From Pseudaeromonas paramecii (GTDB taxonomy: Bacteria; Pseudomonadota; Gammaproteobacteria; Enterobacterales; Aeromonadaceae), in contig NZ_BAABFC010000028.1 in the NCBI RefSeq assembly GCF_039540575.1, positions 1 to 64,000 on the forward strand: DNA of 64,000 nucleotides, written 5' to 3'. Of this stretch, positions 1 to 8,381 are shown in pieces. The translations under genes were made by a program, and so were the position numbers. Each line of letters opens with the position of its first letter. The stretch's first letter is position 1. The notes under the pieces were generated by a model. That model was not told where the DNA came from. It was given only the letters and a program-made list of their open reading frames with translations, and did no database searches.

Positions 1-193
1 CAGATCGCACAAACGACGCCGAGTTCCCTTCTTCCCCGGACAAGTGATCTACATTTCGGAACGGTTATTTAGGTAGACAAGGCGACAGTTTCATGAACAC
101 GCCATGAGCAGATGGCGACGTCGTCCTGTCAGCAAACTGTCATGGCACGGTGGCAGGCTGACCGCCAACCACAGGATCTATGAGGAGTTAAAC

Positions 194-907
194 ATGGAGT
201 TGTGCGCCCATCGCGGCCTGTCCGGTCAGGCCCCGGAAAACAGCCTGAGTGCCTTTATCCTGGCGGCCGAGGCCGGCCTGCCCTGGGTGGAGCTGGATGT
301 CCAGCTGAGCGCCGATGGCGTGCCCGTGGTGATCCACGACGAGTCCGTGGATCGGTGCAGCGACGGCCATGGCCGGGTGCGGGAGCTGAGCCTGGCCCAG
401 CTGCAGTCACTGGATGGCGGCAGCTGGTTCGACCCGGCCTATGCCGGTGAGGCCATCCCCACCCTGGCGGACGTGCTGGCCTTGTGCCTGCGCTATCCCC
501 TCAAGGTCAACGTGGAGCTCAAGGCCTATGCCAGCGAAGATCTGCCGGCCCTGTGCGAGGCGGTGGCCCAGGTCATCGAGGGGCTGGCCCTGCCGGCAGA
601 CTGCCTGCTGTTTTCCAGCTTCGACACCCAGGCCCTGACCCTGATGCAGCAGCGCCTGCCCCAGGTGCCCCGCGGCCAGCTGTGGCAGAAGATCCCCGCC
701 GACCCGCTGCCCACCCTGGCCAACCTGCAGGCCTGGAGCGCCCACTGCGATTACCGGCATCTGGACGCCCAACTGGCGCAGCAGATCAAGCAGGCCGGTT
801 ACCGGCTGCACTGTTACACCCCCAACGATCCGGCCTGGCTGAACCAGGCCACCGCCTGGGGCGTGGACATGCTGATCAGCGACCATCCAGAGCGTTTCAC
901 CCACTAG
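194..907 (+). CDS. ugpQ: glycerophosphodiester phosphodiesterase (GDPD family, UgpQ-like)
   Basis: The 237-residue product has the cytosolic GDPD layout: His6-Arg7 (AHRG), Glu15-Asn16 (PENS), Glu33 and Asp35 (VELDVQ) and His48-Asp49 (VIHDE). These are the usual metal-binding and catalytic residues of a TIM-barrel phosphodiesterase that hydrolyses glycerophosphodiesters to glycerol-3-phosphate and an alcohol. It ends in the typical ISDHPE strand. There is no signal peptide, so it should be cytoplasmic like UgpQ rather than periplasmic like GlpQ. An upstream in-frame ATG exists at 104, but the start at 194 sits behind a clear GAGGAG ribosome site at 182-187 and begins exactly where the family does. 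It is monocistronic here, with no ugp transporter genes next to it. The family call is secure; the symbol is by analogy. Confidence 0.9.
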   Translation: MELCAHRGLSGQAPENSLSAFILAAEAGLPWVELDVQLSADGVPVVIHDESVDRCSDGHGRVRELSLAQLQSLDGGSWFDPAYAGEAIPTLADVLALCLRYPLKVNVELKAYASEDLPALCEAVAQVIEGLALPADCLLFSSFDTQALTLMQQRLPQVPRGQLWQKIPADPLPTLANLQAWSAHCDYRHLDAQLAQQIKQAGYRLHCYTPNDPAWLNQATAWGVDMLISDHPERFTH

Positions 908-982
908 CCCAGCGGCAGATGCGATAAACAACCACAGGCGTTATGCTTAGATCCCGGTAAAAAAACACCAAGGATCAAGGGA

Positions 983-1960
983 ATGCTGGAACCCGCCCTG
1001 CCCGCCGATGAAGGATGCCGCTTGGCCGATCTGCAGCGGCTCAACCTGCTGGATACTCCGGACGAGGAGCGCTTCGATCGCCTGACCCGGCTGGCCCGCC
1101 GGCTGTTCGATGTGCCCATCGTCCTCATCAGCCTGCTGGACAGCGACCGCCAGTGGTTCAAGTCCTGTATCGGCCTGCCGGTACGTCAGACGCCACGTAA
1201 CATCTCCTTCTGCGGCCATGCCATCCTGGGTGAGGGCCCCCTGGTGGTGGAGGATGCCACTCAGGATCCCCGCTTTGCCGACAACCCCCTGGTGACAGGC
1301 GAACCCTATATCCGCTTCTACGCCGGCCATCCCCTGCAGATCAGCAGCGGCAGCCGGCTGGGCACCCTGTGCCTCATCGACCAGCGGCCCCGTCAGCTCA
1401 ATGAGGAAGACAGGCAACTGCTGGGCGATCTGGCGGCCATGGCGGTGCGGGAGCTGGAGTCCTTGGCCCTGGCCACGGTGGACGAGCTGACCCAGATCAG
1501 CAACCGACGCGGCTTCATCCAGCTGGCCAACAAGAGCCTGCAACACAGCTACCGGCTGGGGCACCTAGCCTGCCTGCTGTTTATGGATCTCAACGGCTTC
1601 AAGCAGATCAACGATCGCTTCGGTCATGCGGAGGGCGACCGGGCCCTCAAGGACTTTGCCCAGTTGATGGAACAGGAATTTCGCCAGGCCGACATCTTCG
1701 CCCGCCTGGGGGGCGACGAGTTCGTGGTGCTGCTGCCGGAGTGTGACCGCCTGCAGGCCGAAGGGGTGCTGGGCCGTTTTCGCCTGGCGGTGCAGCAGTT
1801 CAACGCCAGCGCCAAGCGAGGCTACGACATCCGCTTCAGCACCGGGGTGGTGGAGTACAGGCCGGAGCAGCCGCCGGAGCTGGAGGGACTGCTGGCCCGG
1901 GCCGATGAGCGCATGTACCTCAGCAAGCCGGGCCACGGCGCCGATGAATACGCCATCTAA
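983..1960 (+). CDS. GAF-GGDEF diguanylate cyclase
   Basis: The 325-residue protein has an N-terminal GAF domain (about residues 20-155, with the family's usual GHPLQISSGSRLGTLCLID segment) and a C-terminal GGDEF domain (about 165-320). The catalytic motif GGDEF is at 243-247 and an RxxD product-inhibition site (RQAD, 234-237) lies the standard five residues before it. It should therefore be an active, feedback-inhibited c-di-GMP synthase. There is no membrane segment, so the GAF domain probably senses a cytoplasmic signal. The next gene, a cupin, overlaps its end by 17 nt, which suggests translational coupling. Confidence 0.9.
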   Translation: MLEPALPADEGCRLADLQRLNLLDTPDEERFDRLTRLARRLFDVPIVLISLLDSDRQWFKSCIGLPVRQTPRNISFCGHAILGEGPLVVEDATQDPRFADNPLVTGEPYIRFYAGHPLQISSGSRLGTLCLIDQRPRQLNEEDRQLLGDLAAMAVRELESLALATVDELTQISNRRGFIQLANKSLQHSYRLGHLACLLFMDLNGFKQINDRFGHAEGDRALKDFAQLMEQEFRQADIFARLGGDEFVVLLPECDRLQAEGVLGRFRLAVQQFNASAKRGYDIRFSTGVVEYRPEQPPELEGLLARADERMYLSKPGHGADEYAI

Positions 1961-2297
1961 CGCTCCCGGTCACCGCCAGTGCCTGCTGGCGGAGCTACCC
2001 GCCAGCCTGGACGCCGAGCAGTTTGAGCTGCTGCATCAGGCCGGCGATCTGCGCCTGCTGCGCATCCTCTCCTGCGGCCAGACCGCCCCCGAGACCGGCT
2101 GGTTCGATCAGGCCGAAGACGAGTGGGTCTGCCTGCTGCAAGGAGCCGCCCGGCTGGAGTTCGCCGAGGCCGCGCCCGTCACCCTGGGCCCCGGCGACGC
2201 CCTGCTGATCCCCGCCCACTGCCGCCACAAGGTGGCCTGGACCCCGGACGATCAGATCACCGTCTGGCTGGCCCTGCATCTACCCACCCGTCCTTAA
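1944..2297 (+). CDS. small cupin-domain protein
   Basis: The 117-residue protein is a single cupin barrel. The segment EDEWVCLLQGAARLEF followed by LGPGDALLIPAHCRHKV gives cupin motifs 1 and 2; motif 2 (PGD...IPAHCRHKV) is clear. The start at 1944 lies inside the 3' end of the diguanylate cyclase gene, so the two are probably translated from one mRNA. Cupins of this size bind a metal and may be enzymes or ligand sensors; no substrate can be named. The coupling to a c-di-GMP enzyme is the only contextual hint. Confidence 0.82.
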   Translation: MNTPSNAPGHRQCLLAELPASLDAEQFELLHQAGDLRLLRILSCGQTAPETGWFDQAEDEWVCLLQGAARLEFAEAAPVTLGPGDALLIPAHCRHKVAWTPDDQITVWLALHLPTRP

Positions 2298-2387
2298 GTC
2301 ACCCTGGGGTCGCATTTTTACAAGATACAGGGGCGGCTCCCCGCTTACGCTGCAGGCGTCCTCTAACCGGCCATCAAGGAGCCAATC

Positions 2388-2693
2388 ATGAGCCTCAAAG
2401 CCGCCTTTATCTTCGTCGCCCCCCACGCCAATCCCGCCATCGATCAGGCCCAGGTGAAAACCCCCGAGGTGGAAGTCACCACCTTCGCGGTGGCCAACTA
2501 CGCCCAGGCCGAGGTGCTGGTGCCCCAGCTCATCCACCAGGGCTTCGTCGCCATCGAGCTGTGTGCCGGCTTCGGCCATGATGGTGTGGCCAGGGTCAAA
2601 CGGGCCGCCGCCGGTCGCATTCCGGTGGGCGCGGTACGGTTTGACTGCCACCCGGGCCTGGAATTTCAAAGTGGTGACAGCCTGTTCGGCTAA
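2388..2693 (+). CDS. DUF6506 family protein
   Basis: A 101-residue cytoplasmic protein starting MSLKAAFIFVAP with a ribosome site (AAGGAG) about 8 nt upstream. The core VEVTTFAVANYAQAEVLVPQ and the pattern GFVAIELCAGFGHDGVARV match the small DUF6506 family as I remember it. That family has no established function. It is monocistronic, between the cupin and an AraC-type regulator, and no regulatory site was recognised. The DUF name is by pattern recall. Confidence 0.75.
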   Translation: MSLKAAFIFVAPHANPAIDQAQVKTPEVEVTTFAVANYAQAEVLVPQLIHQGFVAIELCAGFGHDGVARVKRAAAGRIPVGAVRFDCHPGLEFQSGDSLFG

Positions 2694-2753
2694 GGCGCCA
2701 TCGCTGCAGCGGCGGTCGATTAACCCCTGGGCAAGGCCATAGAAGGGCGTAGA

Positions 2754-3608
2754 ATGACACCATCTTCCCGCTTGGTAACGCCCATGTCCGCCCTGCCGCC
2801 ACGCCGCTGGAGTCAGGCCCCCGGCCCAGACCTGGCCCCCTTCGTCGATCGCCTGTGGGGCTGGAGCCTGCCGGCGGGCACCGCCCTGCCGCCCCTGTTT
2901 CCCGGTACCGGCAGTGAGGTCTTCTTTCACCTGGCCAGCCGGCCGCGTCAGGCCGATGGCCGTCCTGTCCCCCGGGGACATCTGCTGTGTCCCCGTCAGC
3001 AGACCCTGCAGCTCAGCGCCAGCGGCCCCCAGCAGTTGCTGGCCATTCGCTTCAAGTCGGGGCAGCTGCGCCACCTCACCCCCTGGCCCTTTGCCGAGCT
3101 GGCGGATAGCCTGCTACCGGTGGAGCGCTTGTGGCCGGAAGAGGGCGAAGCCCTGCTGACGGCACTGCGGCAACCCCTGAGCCAGCCGCAACAACTGGCC
3201 TTGTTGCAGGACTTCTTGCTGCGCCAGCTCTCCCGCTGCCAGCAGCCCCATCAGGCCGGCGAAGACGCCCTGATCCAGCGGCTCTACTATGCCCCCAACA
3301 CCGCCATTCCGGCCCTGGCCGATGCCCTGGGCTGGAGTCGGCGCCATCTGGAGCGGCGCTTCGCCCTGCGCTTTGGCCTCAGCCCCAAGCAGTTCGCCCG
3401 ACTGGCCCGCTTGCAGCACAGCCTGCGCCAGCTGGCCCTGGAGCCGGAGCTGGAACTGGTACAGGTGGCCCTGGCGCGGGGCTTCTGCGATCAGGCCCAT
3501 TTCAGCCACGACAGCCTGGCCCTCACCGGCCTGACCCCGCGCCAGCTACGCCAACAACTGCTGCACGGTCCCCACTGCTATCACGCCCCCTCGCGGCGGC
3601 CCGACTAG
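2754..3608 (+). CDS. AraC-family transcriptional regulator (DUF6597-type N-terminus)
   Basis: The 284-residue protein has an N-terminal sensor half (residues about 20-160, with SEVFFHLASRP and the QQLLAIRFKSGQLRHL motif of the DUF6597 class) and a C-terminal HTH_18 domain. The latter shows ADALGWSRRHLERRFALRFG as the first helix-turn-helix and the closing signature DQAHFSHDSLALTGLTPRQL. The start at 2754 has AAGGG about 8 nt upstream; a second ATG at 2784 is less well supported. It may control the small genes around it, but no operator was identified. Confidence 0.87.
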   Translation: MTPSSRLVTPMSALPPRRWSQAPGPDLAPFVDRLWGWSLPAGTALPPLFPGTGSEVFFHLASRPRQADGRPVPRGHLLCPRQQTLQLSASGPQQLLAIRFKSGQLRHLTPWPFAELADSLLPVERLWPEEGEALLTALRQPLSQPQQLALLQDFLLRQLSRCQQPHQAGEDALIQRLYYAPNTAIPALADALGWSRRHLERRFALRFGLSPKQFARLARLQHSLRQLALEPELELVQVALARGFCDQAHFSHDSLALTGLTPRQLRQQLLHGPHCYHAPSRRPD

Positions 3609-3692
3609 CCGGCGGGCCCCGCCGCCAGTGCACTGGTCAGGCGGCGGCAATCCGTGTACAAAGAGGGCCTCGCATCCGATGAGGTGAGACGC

Positions 3693-4172
3693 ATGACGCT
3701 GCACAAGACACTCAAGGTGGTAGCCTCTTTTGAGGCACTCAAGGGCCTGTTGGCCTTGGCCGCCGCCTCCGGCCTGTTGATGCTGCTACACCGCGACCTC
3801 CACACCCTGGCGATCCGTCTGGTGGAAGAGGCCCATCTCAACCCGGCCGCCCACTACCCCGGCATCTTCATCCAGGCCGCCGGCCACCTGCAGAACGGTC
3901 ACCTGAGCCTGTTGGCCCTGGGGGCCGTGGCCTACGCCGGCCTGCGCTTCGTCGAGGCCTACGGCCTGTTCCGTCAGGCCAGCTGGGCCGAACTGCTGGC
4001 GGCCTTGAGTGGCGCCCTCTACCTGCCATTCGAGGTGATGGAATGCCTACACCGCCCCGACGTGCTGAGCTACGGCCTGCTGCTCACCAACCTGCTGGTG
4101 GTGGCGGTCATGGTCAAGGCCCTACGGGAGCGCCGCCGGCTAGACCAGGGGCACAACACCCAGCCCCAGTGA
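3693..4172 (+). CDS. DUF2127 membrane protein
   Basis: The 159-residue protein begins MTLHKTLKVVASFEALKGLLAL, the DUF2127 opening, and has four hydrophobic segments. The motif VEAYGLFRQASWAELLAALSG followed by YLPFEVMEC is characteristic of this inner-membrane family of unknown function. The start at 3693 has GAGGTGAG a few bases upstream; an earlier in-frame ATG at 3654 lacks one. Its last 33 nt overlap convergently with the minus-strand MBL-fold gene. Confidence 0.87.
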   Translation: MTLHKTLKVVASFEALKGLLALAAASGLLMLLHRDLHTLAIRLVEEAHLNPAAHYPGIFIQAAGHLQNGHLSLLALGAVAYAGLRFVEAYGLFRQASWAELLAALSGALYLPFEVMECLHRPDVLSYGLLLTNLLVVAVMVKALRERRRLDQGHNTQPQ

Positions 4173-4943
4173 TGTCCGACTAATACAGAACCCCTCCCCA
4201 TCGGCGGGGATCATCACCCGGTCGGTGAGCCCCTGGGCCGCCAGCTGAGCCGCCAGTTCGGCCCGGCTCAGCACGCAGTGATTGAGCGCCTCCAGGTGCA
4301 CCGCCACCACCTGGGCTTCGGGGGCCGCCCGGCAGACCCGCACCACGTCCTCCGCCCCCATGATGATGGGCCCCAGCCCGTTGAAGGTGGCCTCGCCGCA
4401 GTTGAGCACCACCACCTCCGGGGCCAGATCTAGGGCCTGGGCCACCGCCGGGTGCCAGACGGTGTCACCGGCCAGATAGAGGCTGGGTTCGTCCGGGTGA
4501 GTCAGCAGCAGGCCGCACACCTGGCCCAGCCGTTCCCCCTGTTGGGCCAGGGCGAGATCGCTGCCGTGCTGGCCGCCTGTGGTGCGGATCTGCACCTCCC
4601 CCAGCCGGGCGCCATCCAGGAGCGCCACCTGGTTAAAGCCCGCCGCCAGGATCGCCTGACGATCCTGCTCGTGCTGGGCCAGCACAGGCGTCTGCTTGGG
4701 CAACCGGGCCTTGGCTTCCTCATCCCAGTGGTCCGGGTGATGGTGGGTCACCAGCACGGCATCCACCGTCAGCAAGCTCTCCAGCGGTACCGGCAGATCC
4801 ACCAGGGGATTGGCCAGGTGCGCGTTGGGGGTGCCGGCAAAGCCGGGATAGCGCCCCTGGGGGGCCAGCATGGGGTCGATGAGCAGCCGTTGGCCGCCAT
4901 ATTCCAGCAGCAGGGTGGCATTACGGATCAGGGTCAGTTGCAT
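4140..4943 (-). CDS. MBL-fold metallo-hydrolase (UlaG-like)
   Basis: The 267-residue protein carries the metallo-beta-lactamase motif HxHxDH at residues 67-72 (THHHPDHWD), with later metal ligands in LAGDTVWHP and AVHLEALNHC. The N-terminus MQLTLIRNATLLLEYGG and the DPML segment resemble the UlaG/RomA-like branch of zinc hydrolases, which act on lactones or phospholipid-type substrates. The start at 4943 was chosen because conserved sequence begins there; the longer frame to 5033 adds a low-complexity leader. It converges on the DUF2127 gene. Substrate unknown. Confidence 0.85.
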   Translation of the reverse strand: MQLTLIRNATLLLEYGGQRLLIDPMLAPQGRYPGFAGTPNAHLANPLVDLPVPLESLLTVDAVLVTHHHPDHWDEEAKARLPKQTPVLAQHEQDRQAILAAGFNQVALLDGARLGEVQIRTTGGQHGSDLALAQQGERLGQVCGLLLTHPDEPSLYLAGDTVWHPAVAQALDLAPEVVVLNCGEATFNGLGPIIMGAEDVVRVCRAAPEAQVVAVHLEALNHCVLSRAELAAQLAAQGLTDRVMIPADGEGFCISRTSLGLGVVPLV

Positions 4944-5069
4944 GGCGATGGCCTCATGGTGATGTGGATGAGGCCTCAGTATCGGGTGAGCGCTGACTCG
5001 GCGGCAGTGGCCCGCGGGACAAACCCCCGCCAAATCGGGCCAATCTGCGCGGCACTCACTGGCCTGGGC

Positions 5070-6017
5070 TCACTGGCCCTGAAAGTTGCGCCGCCACTGG
5101 CTGGGAGTGAGGCGGTACTGGCGCTTGAACTGGGTCCGCAGCGCCGCCTCCGAGCCAAAGCCCAGCTGCTCGGCGATGCGGGCCACCGAGTGACCGGCCA
5201 GCAGCAGCCCCTGGGCCTGCTGCAAGCGTCGCTGGGTCAACCACTCCCCCACCGAAAGACCGGTGGCCTGCAAGAACTTGCGGGTGAAGGTGCGACGACT
5301 CATGGCCACCGAGGCCGCCAGCGCATCCAAGGAGCCGGGGGCCGCCAGCTGCTGCTCCAGCCGGGCCAGCAGGCCGTTGATGCGGGCGTCGGCGCCGCCC
5401 TGGGGCAGGGGCCGCTCGATAAACTGGGCCTGCCCCCCCTCCCGGTGGGGTGCCACCACCAGGCGGCGGGCCAGCCGATTGGCCAATGCCGGGCCATGGT
5501 ACTGGCGCACCAGGTGCAGGCAGCAGTCCAGGCTGGCGGCGGTACCGGCGGAGGTCACCAGATCCCCGTCATCCAGATAGAGGGCCTCGGCATCCAACCC
5601 CACCGCCGGGAAGCGGGCGGCAAAGTCGGCGGCAAACTCCCAATGGGTGGCCGCCGGGCGCCCGTCCAGCAGGCCGGCATAGGCCAGCACATAGGTGCCC
5701 AGGCAGAGCCCCACCAGGCGGGCGCCCCGGCCATGGGCCTGCTGCAACGCCTGCAACAGGGGCTCAGGCGGCCGCTCATCCGGGGCCCGCCAGTAGGGCA
5801 CCACCACCAGATCCGCCGTCGCCAGCCCACTCAGATCCTGGCCGGCCACCAGCTGCAAGCCCAGGGACGAGGTCAGGGGCCCGGGCTCGGCGGCACACAG
5901 CCGCAGATCGAACAGCGCCTCACCGGGCAGGCTGTTGCCAAACACCAGACCGGGCACCGACAGATGAAAGGGGCTGAACCGGTCGCAGACCAGCAACGCC
6001 ACCTGGGGACAGCTCAT
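5070..6017 (-). CDS. GlxA/FtrA-type transcriptional regulator (DJ-1/PfpI plus AraC HTH)
   Basis: The 315-residue protein has an N-terminal DJ-1/PfpI (glutamine amidotransferase-like) domain, with the nucleophile-elbow cysteine at 105 in GLCLGTYVLAYAG. It is followed by an AraC HTH_18 domain (about residues 210-315) with SVAMSRRTFTRKFLQATG and the closing IAEQLGFGSEAALRTQFKRQY. This architecture is that of the GlxA/FtrA regulators, which usually sense small metabolites. The gene stands alone, with divergent genes at 6178 onwards. Target genes are unknown. Confidence 0.92.
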   Translation of the reverse strand: MSCPQVALLVCDRFSPFHLSVPGLVFGNSLPGEALFDLRLCAAEPGPLTSSLGLQLVAGQDLSGLATADLVVVPYWRAPDERPPEPLLQALQQAHGRGARLVGLCLGTYVLAYAGLLDGRPAATHWEFAADFAARFPAVGLDAEALYLDDGDLVTSAGTAASLDCCLHLVRQYHGPALANRLARRLVVAPHREGGQAQFIERPLPQGGADARINGLLARLEQQLAAPGSLDALAASVAMSRRTFTRKFLQATGLSVGEWLTQRRLQQAQGLLLAGHSVARIAEQLGFGSEAALRTQFKRQYRLTPSQWRRNFQGQ

Positions 6018-6177
6018 CCCGCAGACTCCTCTTACGACGCAAAGACCGCATCATACCCCCCTGATCACCACAGGCCCAGATTGCAGGCTTGAAAGATAGC
6101 GTCATACGGCGCTAACTTGTCCTCCCACGTTCTCGGCTCAAGCCGCCCCACTTTTCGCCCCCACTTAGGAGCCTGCC

Positions 6178-6576
6178 ATGTTTTCCCATGTCTGCGTCGG
6201 TATCAGTGATTTTGACCGGGCCCTTGCCTTCTATCGCCCCCTGCTGGCCTGCCTGGGCATACCGGAGCGCTTCTGCGAGCCGGAGCGCCCCTGGGCCGGC
6301 TGGCAAACCCCGGGCGCCCCCCGCCCCCTGTTTCTCATCGGTCGCCCGCTGGACGGTGCCGCCCCGGCACCGGGCAACGGCCACACCCTGGCCTTCAACG
6401 CCGGTTGCCGGGCCCAGGTGGATCAGGCCCACGCCCTGGCCCTGGCAAACGGCGGCACGGATGAAGGTGCGCCGGGTCTGCGCCCCCACTACCACCCCCA
6501 CTATTACGGCGCCTACTTCCGCGATCCCGACGGCAACAAGCTGTGCGTGGTCTGCCACCTGCCGCCGGAGGCCTGA
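6178..6576 (+). CDS. VOC family (glyoxalase/bleomycin-resistance fold) protein
   Basis: The 132-residue protein starts MFSHVCVGISDFDRALAFY, with the metal-ligand-like His4, and ends with GAYFRDPDGNKLCVVCH, the standard VOC closing strand. It is one vicinal-oxygen-chelate module that would dimerise. The ribosome site AGGAG is about 8 nt upstream. Its stop codon overlaps the start of the next GNAT gene by one base, so the two are an operon. The reaction cannot be predicted. Confidence 0.88.
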   Translation: MFSHVCVGISDFDRALAFYRPLLACLGIPERFCEPERPWAGWQTPGAPRPLFLIGRPLDGAAPAPGNGHTLAFNAGCRAQVDQAHALALANGGTDEGAPGLRPHYHPHYYGAYFRDPDGNKLCVVCHLPPEA

Positions 6577-7016
6577 TGCACAAAACCCAGCTCCGTCTCA
6601 TGCAACTGGAGGACTACGACGCCGTGCTGGCCCTCTGGCAAGACAGCAGCGGCATGACGCTGCGGGAGGCCGACTCGCGGCAGAATATCGGCGCCTATCT
6701 GGCCAAAAATCCCGGGCTGAGCTTCGTGGTGGAGGCCGACGGCCAGCTGCTGGGCGCCGTGCTGGTGGGCACGGATGGCCGCCGCGGCTACCTGCAACAC
6801 CTGGCGGTACGCCCAAGCGCCCAGGGCCGCGGTGTCGGACGTACCCTGGTACAGGCCGCCATCGACGCCCTGGCGGATCAGGGCATCGCCAAGACCCACC
6901 TGTTCGTCCACACCGACAACCCATCGGCCCAGGCCTTCTATGACCGGCTGGGCTGGCACCCCAGAGACGAGGTGCGGATGTTCTCCTTCAACGCCTCGAG
7001 CCGGCCGGATATTTGA
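6576..7016 (+). CDS. GNAT family N-acetyltransferase
   Basis: The 146-residue protein has the acetyl-CoA binding motif A: LQHLAVRPSAQGRGVGRTLV (Q/RxxGxG/A loop). It ends with motif B, HLFVHTDNPSAQAFYDRLGW. The start shares one base with the VOC stop, pointing to translational coupling and perhaps a joint role in detoxifying or modifying a small molecule. A longer frame from 6543 exists but lies inside the VOC gene. Confidence 0.9.
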   Translation: MHKTQLRLMQLEDYDAVLALWQDSSGMTLREADSRQNIGAYLAKNPGLSFVVEADGQLLGAVLVGTDGRRGYLQHLAVRPSAQGRGVGRTLVQAAIDALADQGIAKTHLFVHTDNPSAQAFYDRLGWHPRDEVRMFSFNASSRPDI

Positions 7017-7033
7017 CACCCAGCAATCGGACG

Positions 7034-7104
7034 CATTTGACGACAAAATAAATGTGATCTGAGCAGGCGCCAAACGGCACAAATGCAGCTAGCATTAGGG
7101 CTCA
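7034..7104 (+). promoter_or_regulatory. conserved promoter-like element A (CRP-type half-site at -41.5)
   Basis: The blocks CATTTGAC (7034-7041), AAATGTGA (7050-7057), GCGCCA, CAAATGC and TAGCAT (7090-7095) recur without gaps at 18722-18783. TGTGA with the expected N6 spacing centres a CRP-type site at 7060.5. A transcript starting 7 nt after TAGCAT (about 7102) puts that centre at -41.5, the class II position. The right half of the CRP site is degenerate. No plus-strand gene follows for about 750 nt, so a non-coding transcript is possible. GCATTTG at 7033 and CAAATGC at 7079 form an inverted pair. Confidence 0.45.
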
Positions 7105-7247
7105 TTTGGGCTATTTATGGCGCCATGACACTCCTCTCCCGGCACCAGACAGGATCGAGGCAGCGCCAGGCCGATCAAACCCGTGCCCCATAGGGCGGCC
7201 CGTTCTCACACCACTGTGTCCAGGCAAGCATGCTGATGTACTCGCCT
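7105..7247. other. non-coding stretch downstream of element A
   Basis: No convincing gene. It contains the palindrome ATGGCGCCAT near 7118-7127, two GATC sites flanking a GC-rich segment (7153 and 7173) and the hairpin GCCC-CATA-GGGC at 7185-7196. If element A is a promoter, this is where a small RNA would lie, antisense to the 3' end of the GNAT gene if transcription continues. Confidence 0.3.
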
Positions 7248-7781
7248 TCATGTTGCGGTCGAACCGCCGAGCCGGCCTCCCTCGTCGGGCGACAGGGGGC
7301 GCGGCGCCCAGACCATGGCGAGGTAAAGGCCGTTGCCCTCACCGGCCATAAAGCCCAGGCGCTCATACAGCCCCCGGGCCGGGCTGACAGGGTCCACCTG
7401 CAGCTGGATAGAAAGGCCCTGCGCCCTGGCGTCGGCCTGCAATTGGCGGATTAGGGCGCTACCAATACCCAGCCGCTGGTGGCTGGGCAGCAGGGCGATA
7501 TCCACCAGCCGCAACTGGCCTGGCAATTCGGCCACCAGGAAGCGGCCAATTGGCGTGCCTTGCTGCTCGATGAGGGCAAAGCGCCCTCTGGGGTAGTGAC
7601 TGAAATAGTGCCGGAATTGAGCCTCAAACTGGCTGTGCAGAAACAGTTTTTTTTGTTGTTCGTTGAAAGGAAAGTTCGCCACTTCGGCCTGACGGTTGAG
7701 GGCATAGAGCCTCGCCATAAAAGCCTTGTCGTCGTCCGTTAGCGGACGCAGGCCAACGCCGGCAGGCAAAGGAACGTGCAT
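7248..7781 (-). CDS. GNAT family N-acetyltransferase beside the tail-collar genes
   Basis: The 177-residue protein shows GNAT motif A in LVDIALLPSHQRLGIGSALI and motif B in QLQVDPVSPARGLYERLGF. Translation from 7781 gives MHVPLPAGVGLRPLTDDDKAF, a natural GNAT start; the longer frame to 8057 overlaps the collar gene and is unlikely. It is divergent from three tail-collar genes with only 75 nt between. From memory, GNAT genes are common neighbours of MdpB-like collar proteins, so it may acetylate one of them. That role is inference. Confidence 0.88.
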   Translation of the reverse strand: MHVPLPAGVGLRPLTDDDKAFMARLYALNRQAEVANFPFNEQQKKLFLHSQFEAQFRHYFSHYPRGRFALIEQQGTPIGRFLVAELPGQLRLVDIALLPSHQRLGIGSALIRQLQADARAQGLSIQLQVDPVSPARGLYERLGFMAGEGNGLYLAMVWAPRPLSPDEGGRLGGSTAT

Positions 7782-7856
7782 GAGGCTATCTCCGGTCGTG
7801 AAAGCATGATCGTGGTGGGGAAGGCATATCAATAACGGAATGAGAAAGGAAATGCC

Positions 7857-8369
7857 ATGGAACCTTATCTGGGAGAAATACGGATCTTCGGCGGCAACTA
7901 TGCCCCAGCAGGTTGGGCCTTTTGCAGCGGCCAACTCCTGCCTGTCAGTGGCAACGAGGCGCTTTATGCGCTGCTTGGCACCACCTACGGCGGTAACGGC
8001 CAAACCACCTTTGCCTTGCCGGATCTGCGCGGCAGACTGCCGTTGCATCTGGGCCAAGCCAGCTCAGGGCAAAACTATCCGCTGGGCGCGCGAGGCGGCG
8101 CAGAGCAGGTCAATCTGAGCGAGGCGCAACTCCCCGCACACACTCACCAGGCCAAGGGTAGCGCCAACGGCAGCGTAGGCAGCCCCCAGGCCGCCTGTTG
8201 GGCCGCCACCAGTGCCGTGCCCGCCTATTCCACGGTAACACCGACCACCCACATGGGGCCCCAGGCAGTGATGCCGACGGGGGGTAGCCAGCCCCACGAC
8301 AACCTGATGCCCAGCCTGGGCTTGAGCTTCATCATCGCCCTACAAGGCATCTATCCGACACCGAATTAA
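7857..8369 (+). CDS. phage-tail-collar domain protein 1 (MdpB-like)
   Basis: The 170-residue protein opens with MEPYLGEIRIFGGNYAPAGW and has the collar motif FCSGQLLPVSGNEALYALLGTTYGG then FALPDLRGRLPLH, as in phage T4 gp12-type collars and microcystin-dependent protein (MdpB). The C-terminal half is diversified: GSANGSVGSPQAACWAAT. There is no signal peptide and no phage gene nearby. It is the first of three tandem paralogues (gaps of 12 nt each) divergent from a GNAT gene and followed by a giant surface protein. The three may co-assemble into a fibre. Confidence 0.88.
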   Translation: MEPYLGEIRIFGGNYAPAGWAFCSGQLLPVSGNEALYALLGTTYGGNGQTTFALPDLRGRLPLHLGQASSGQNYPLGARGGAEQVNLSEAQLPAHTHQAKGSANGSVGSPQAACWAATSAVPAYSTVTPTTHMGPQAVMPTGGSQPHDNLMPSLGLSFIIALQGIYPTPN

Positions 8370-8381
8370 GGAGGATTCATC

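Noticed and set aside
4452..6092. 546-codon plus-strand frame across the MBL-fold and GlxA-type genes
   Set aside because: It spans two clear minus-strand genes, has Gln/Gly-rich composition and no recognisable domain.
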